A stretch of DNA of 5,134 nt from JAWXVD01 sp044425705 (GTDB lineage: Bacteria > Bacillota > Clostridia > Lachnospirales > Lachnospiraceae). The position numbers and the translations under genes are program-made. Under the pieces are notes generated by a model. That model was not told where the DNA came from. It ran no database searches and was given only the letters and a program-made list of their open reading frames with translations. Below, in pieces: positions 5,095 to 5,134 of the stretch (position 1 is the first letter of the stretch; every line of letters starts with the position of its first letter). The stretch lies in NCBI GenBank assembly GCA_044425705.1, contig JAWXVD010000186.1, positions 1-5,134 on the forward strand, written 5' to 3'.

Positions 5095-5134
5095 TTAGTT
5101 CTCACATACTTTCAAGTAATAGTCAGTCATGGAT
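5095..5134 (-). CDS. Group II intron reverse transcriptase/maturase, C-terminal end only
   Basis: Only the last 12 codons and the stop are in the window; the protein continues past the right edge. The visible end reads SMTDYYLKVCEN, which fits, from memory, the (S)MTDYYLKV-type tail of group II intron reverse transcriptase/maturases in Clostridia. The stop (TAA, 5095-5097) lies one base before domain V, where an intron-encoded protein held in domain IV should end. The protein would copy the intron RNA into DNA at target sites and help it splice. Whether the full gene is intact cannot be told from here. Confidence 0.75.
   Translation of the reverse strand, partial: SMTDYYLKVCEN

Noticed and set aside
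4899..5105. 68-residue minus-strand open frame
   Set aside because: It runs through domains V and VI of the group II intron, which explain that sequence much better.
1..5134. One multi-gene system linking transposase, toxin-antitoxin, ATPase and intron
   Set aside because: The genes differ in strand, have separate promoters or terminators and are split by repeats; nothing beyond shared mobile context ties them together.

Overview
The window is AT-rich DNA with strong GGAGG-type ribosome binding sites and T-tailed hairpin terminators. Its protein families are common in the low-GC Bacillota. I infer an anaerobic Clostridia genome, most likely Lachnospiraceae-like, but the sequence does not fix a genus. 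There are no housekeeping genes. Everything recognisable is mobile or accessory: an IS91-like transposase, a toxin-antitoxin pair, an AlbA_2/ATPase protein and the tail of a group II intron. This looks like a stretch of genomic island or conjugative-element cargo.

Layout, left to right. Positions 1-1553 hold an IS91-family (HUH, two-tyrosine) transposase on the + strand, then a 58-residue basic/acidic small protein with its own good ribosome binding site. A clear intrinsic terminator follows at 1467-1495. About 20 bases after it is a GAACTTTCCTATA stretch that resembles, from memory, the origin end of IS91/ISCR elements. Positions 1704-2376 hold a minus-strand RelB/DinJ-type antitoxin and RelE/ParE-type toxin. 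Their codons overlap by one base, and their promoter has a perfect 7+7 inverted repeat filling the -35/-10 spacer. Positions 2377-2788 are non-coding: a 15-bp perfect inverted repeat at 2395-2436 and five tandem 21-bp units at 2650-2754. Positions 2789-4504 hold a minus-strand 571-residue AlbA_2 (Schlafen-like) plus GHKL-type ATPase protein that starts at GTG. Positions 4583-5015 are non-coding: a minus-strand terminator, three tandem 36-bp units that each keep a small hairpin, and two short open fragments that I cannot identify. Positions 5016-5134 are the 3' end of a minus-strand group II intron: domain VI with a bulged branch-point A, a 34-nt domain V, and the last codons of the reverse transcriptase, which continues past the right edge.

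How the parts relate: the transposase and small ORF probably form one mobile unit, and the toxin-antitoxin pair is a self-regulated operon. The ATPase gene appears to be transcribed alone. I see no sign that these units form one multi-gene system; the link is shared residence in a mobile region. The features most likely to be undescribed are the 36-bp hairpin repeats, the 21-bp repeats next to the ATPase gene, and the small protein paired with the transposase.
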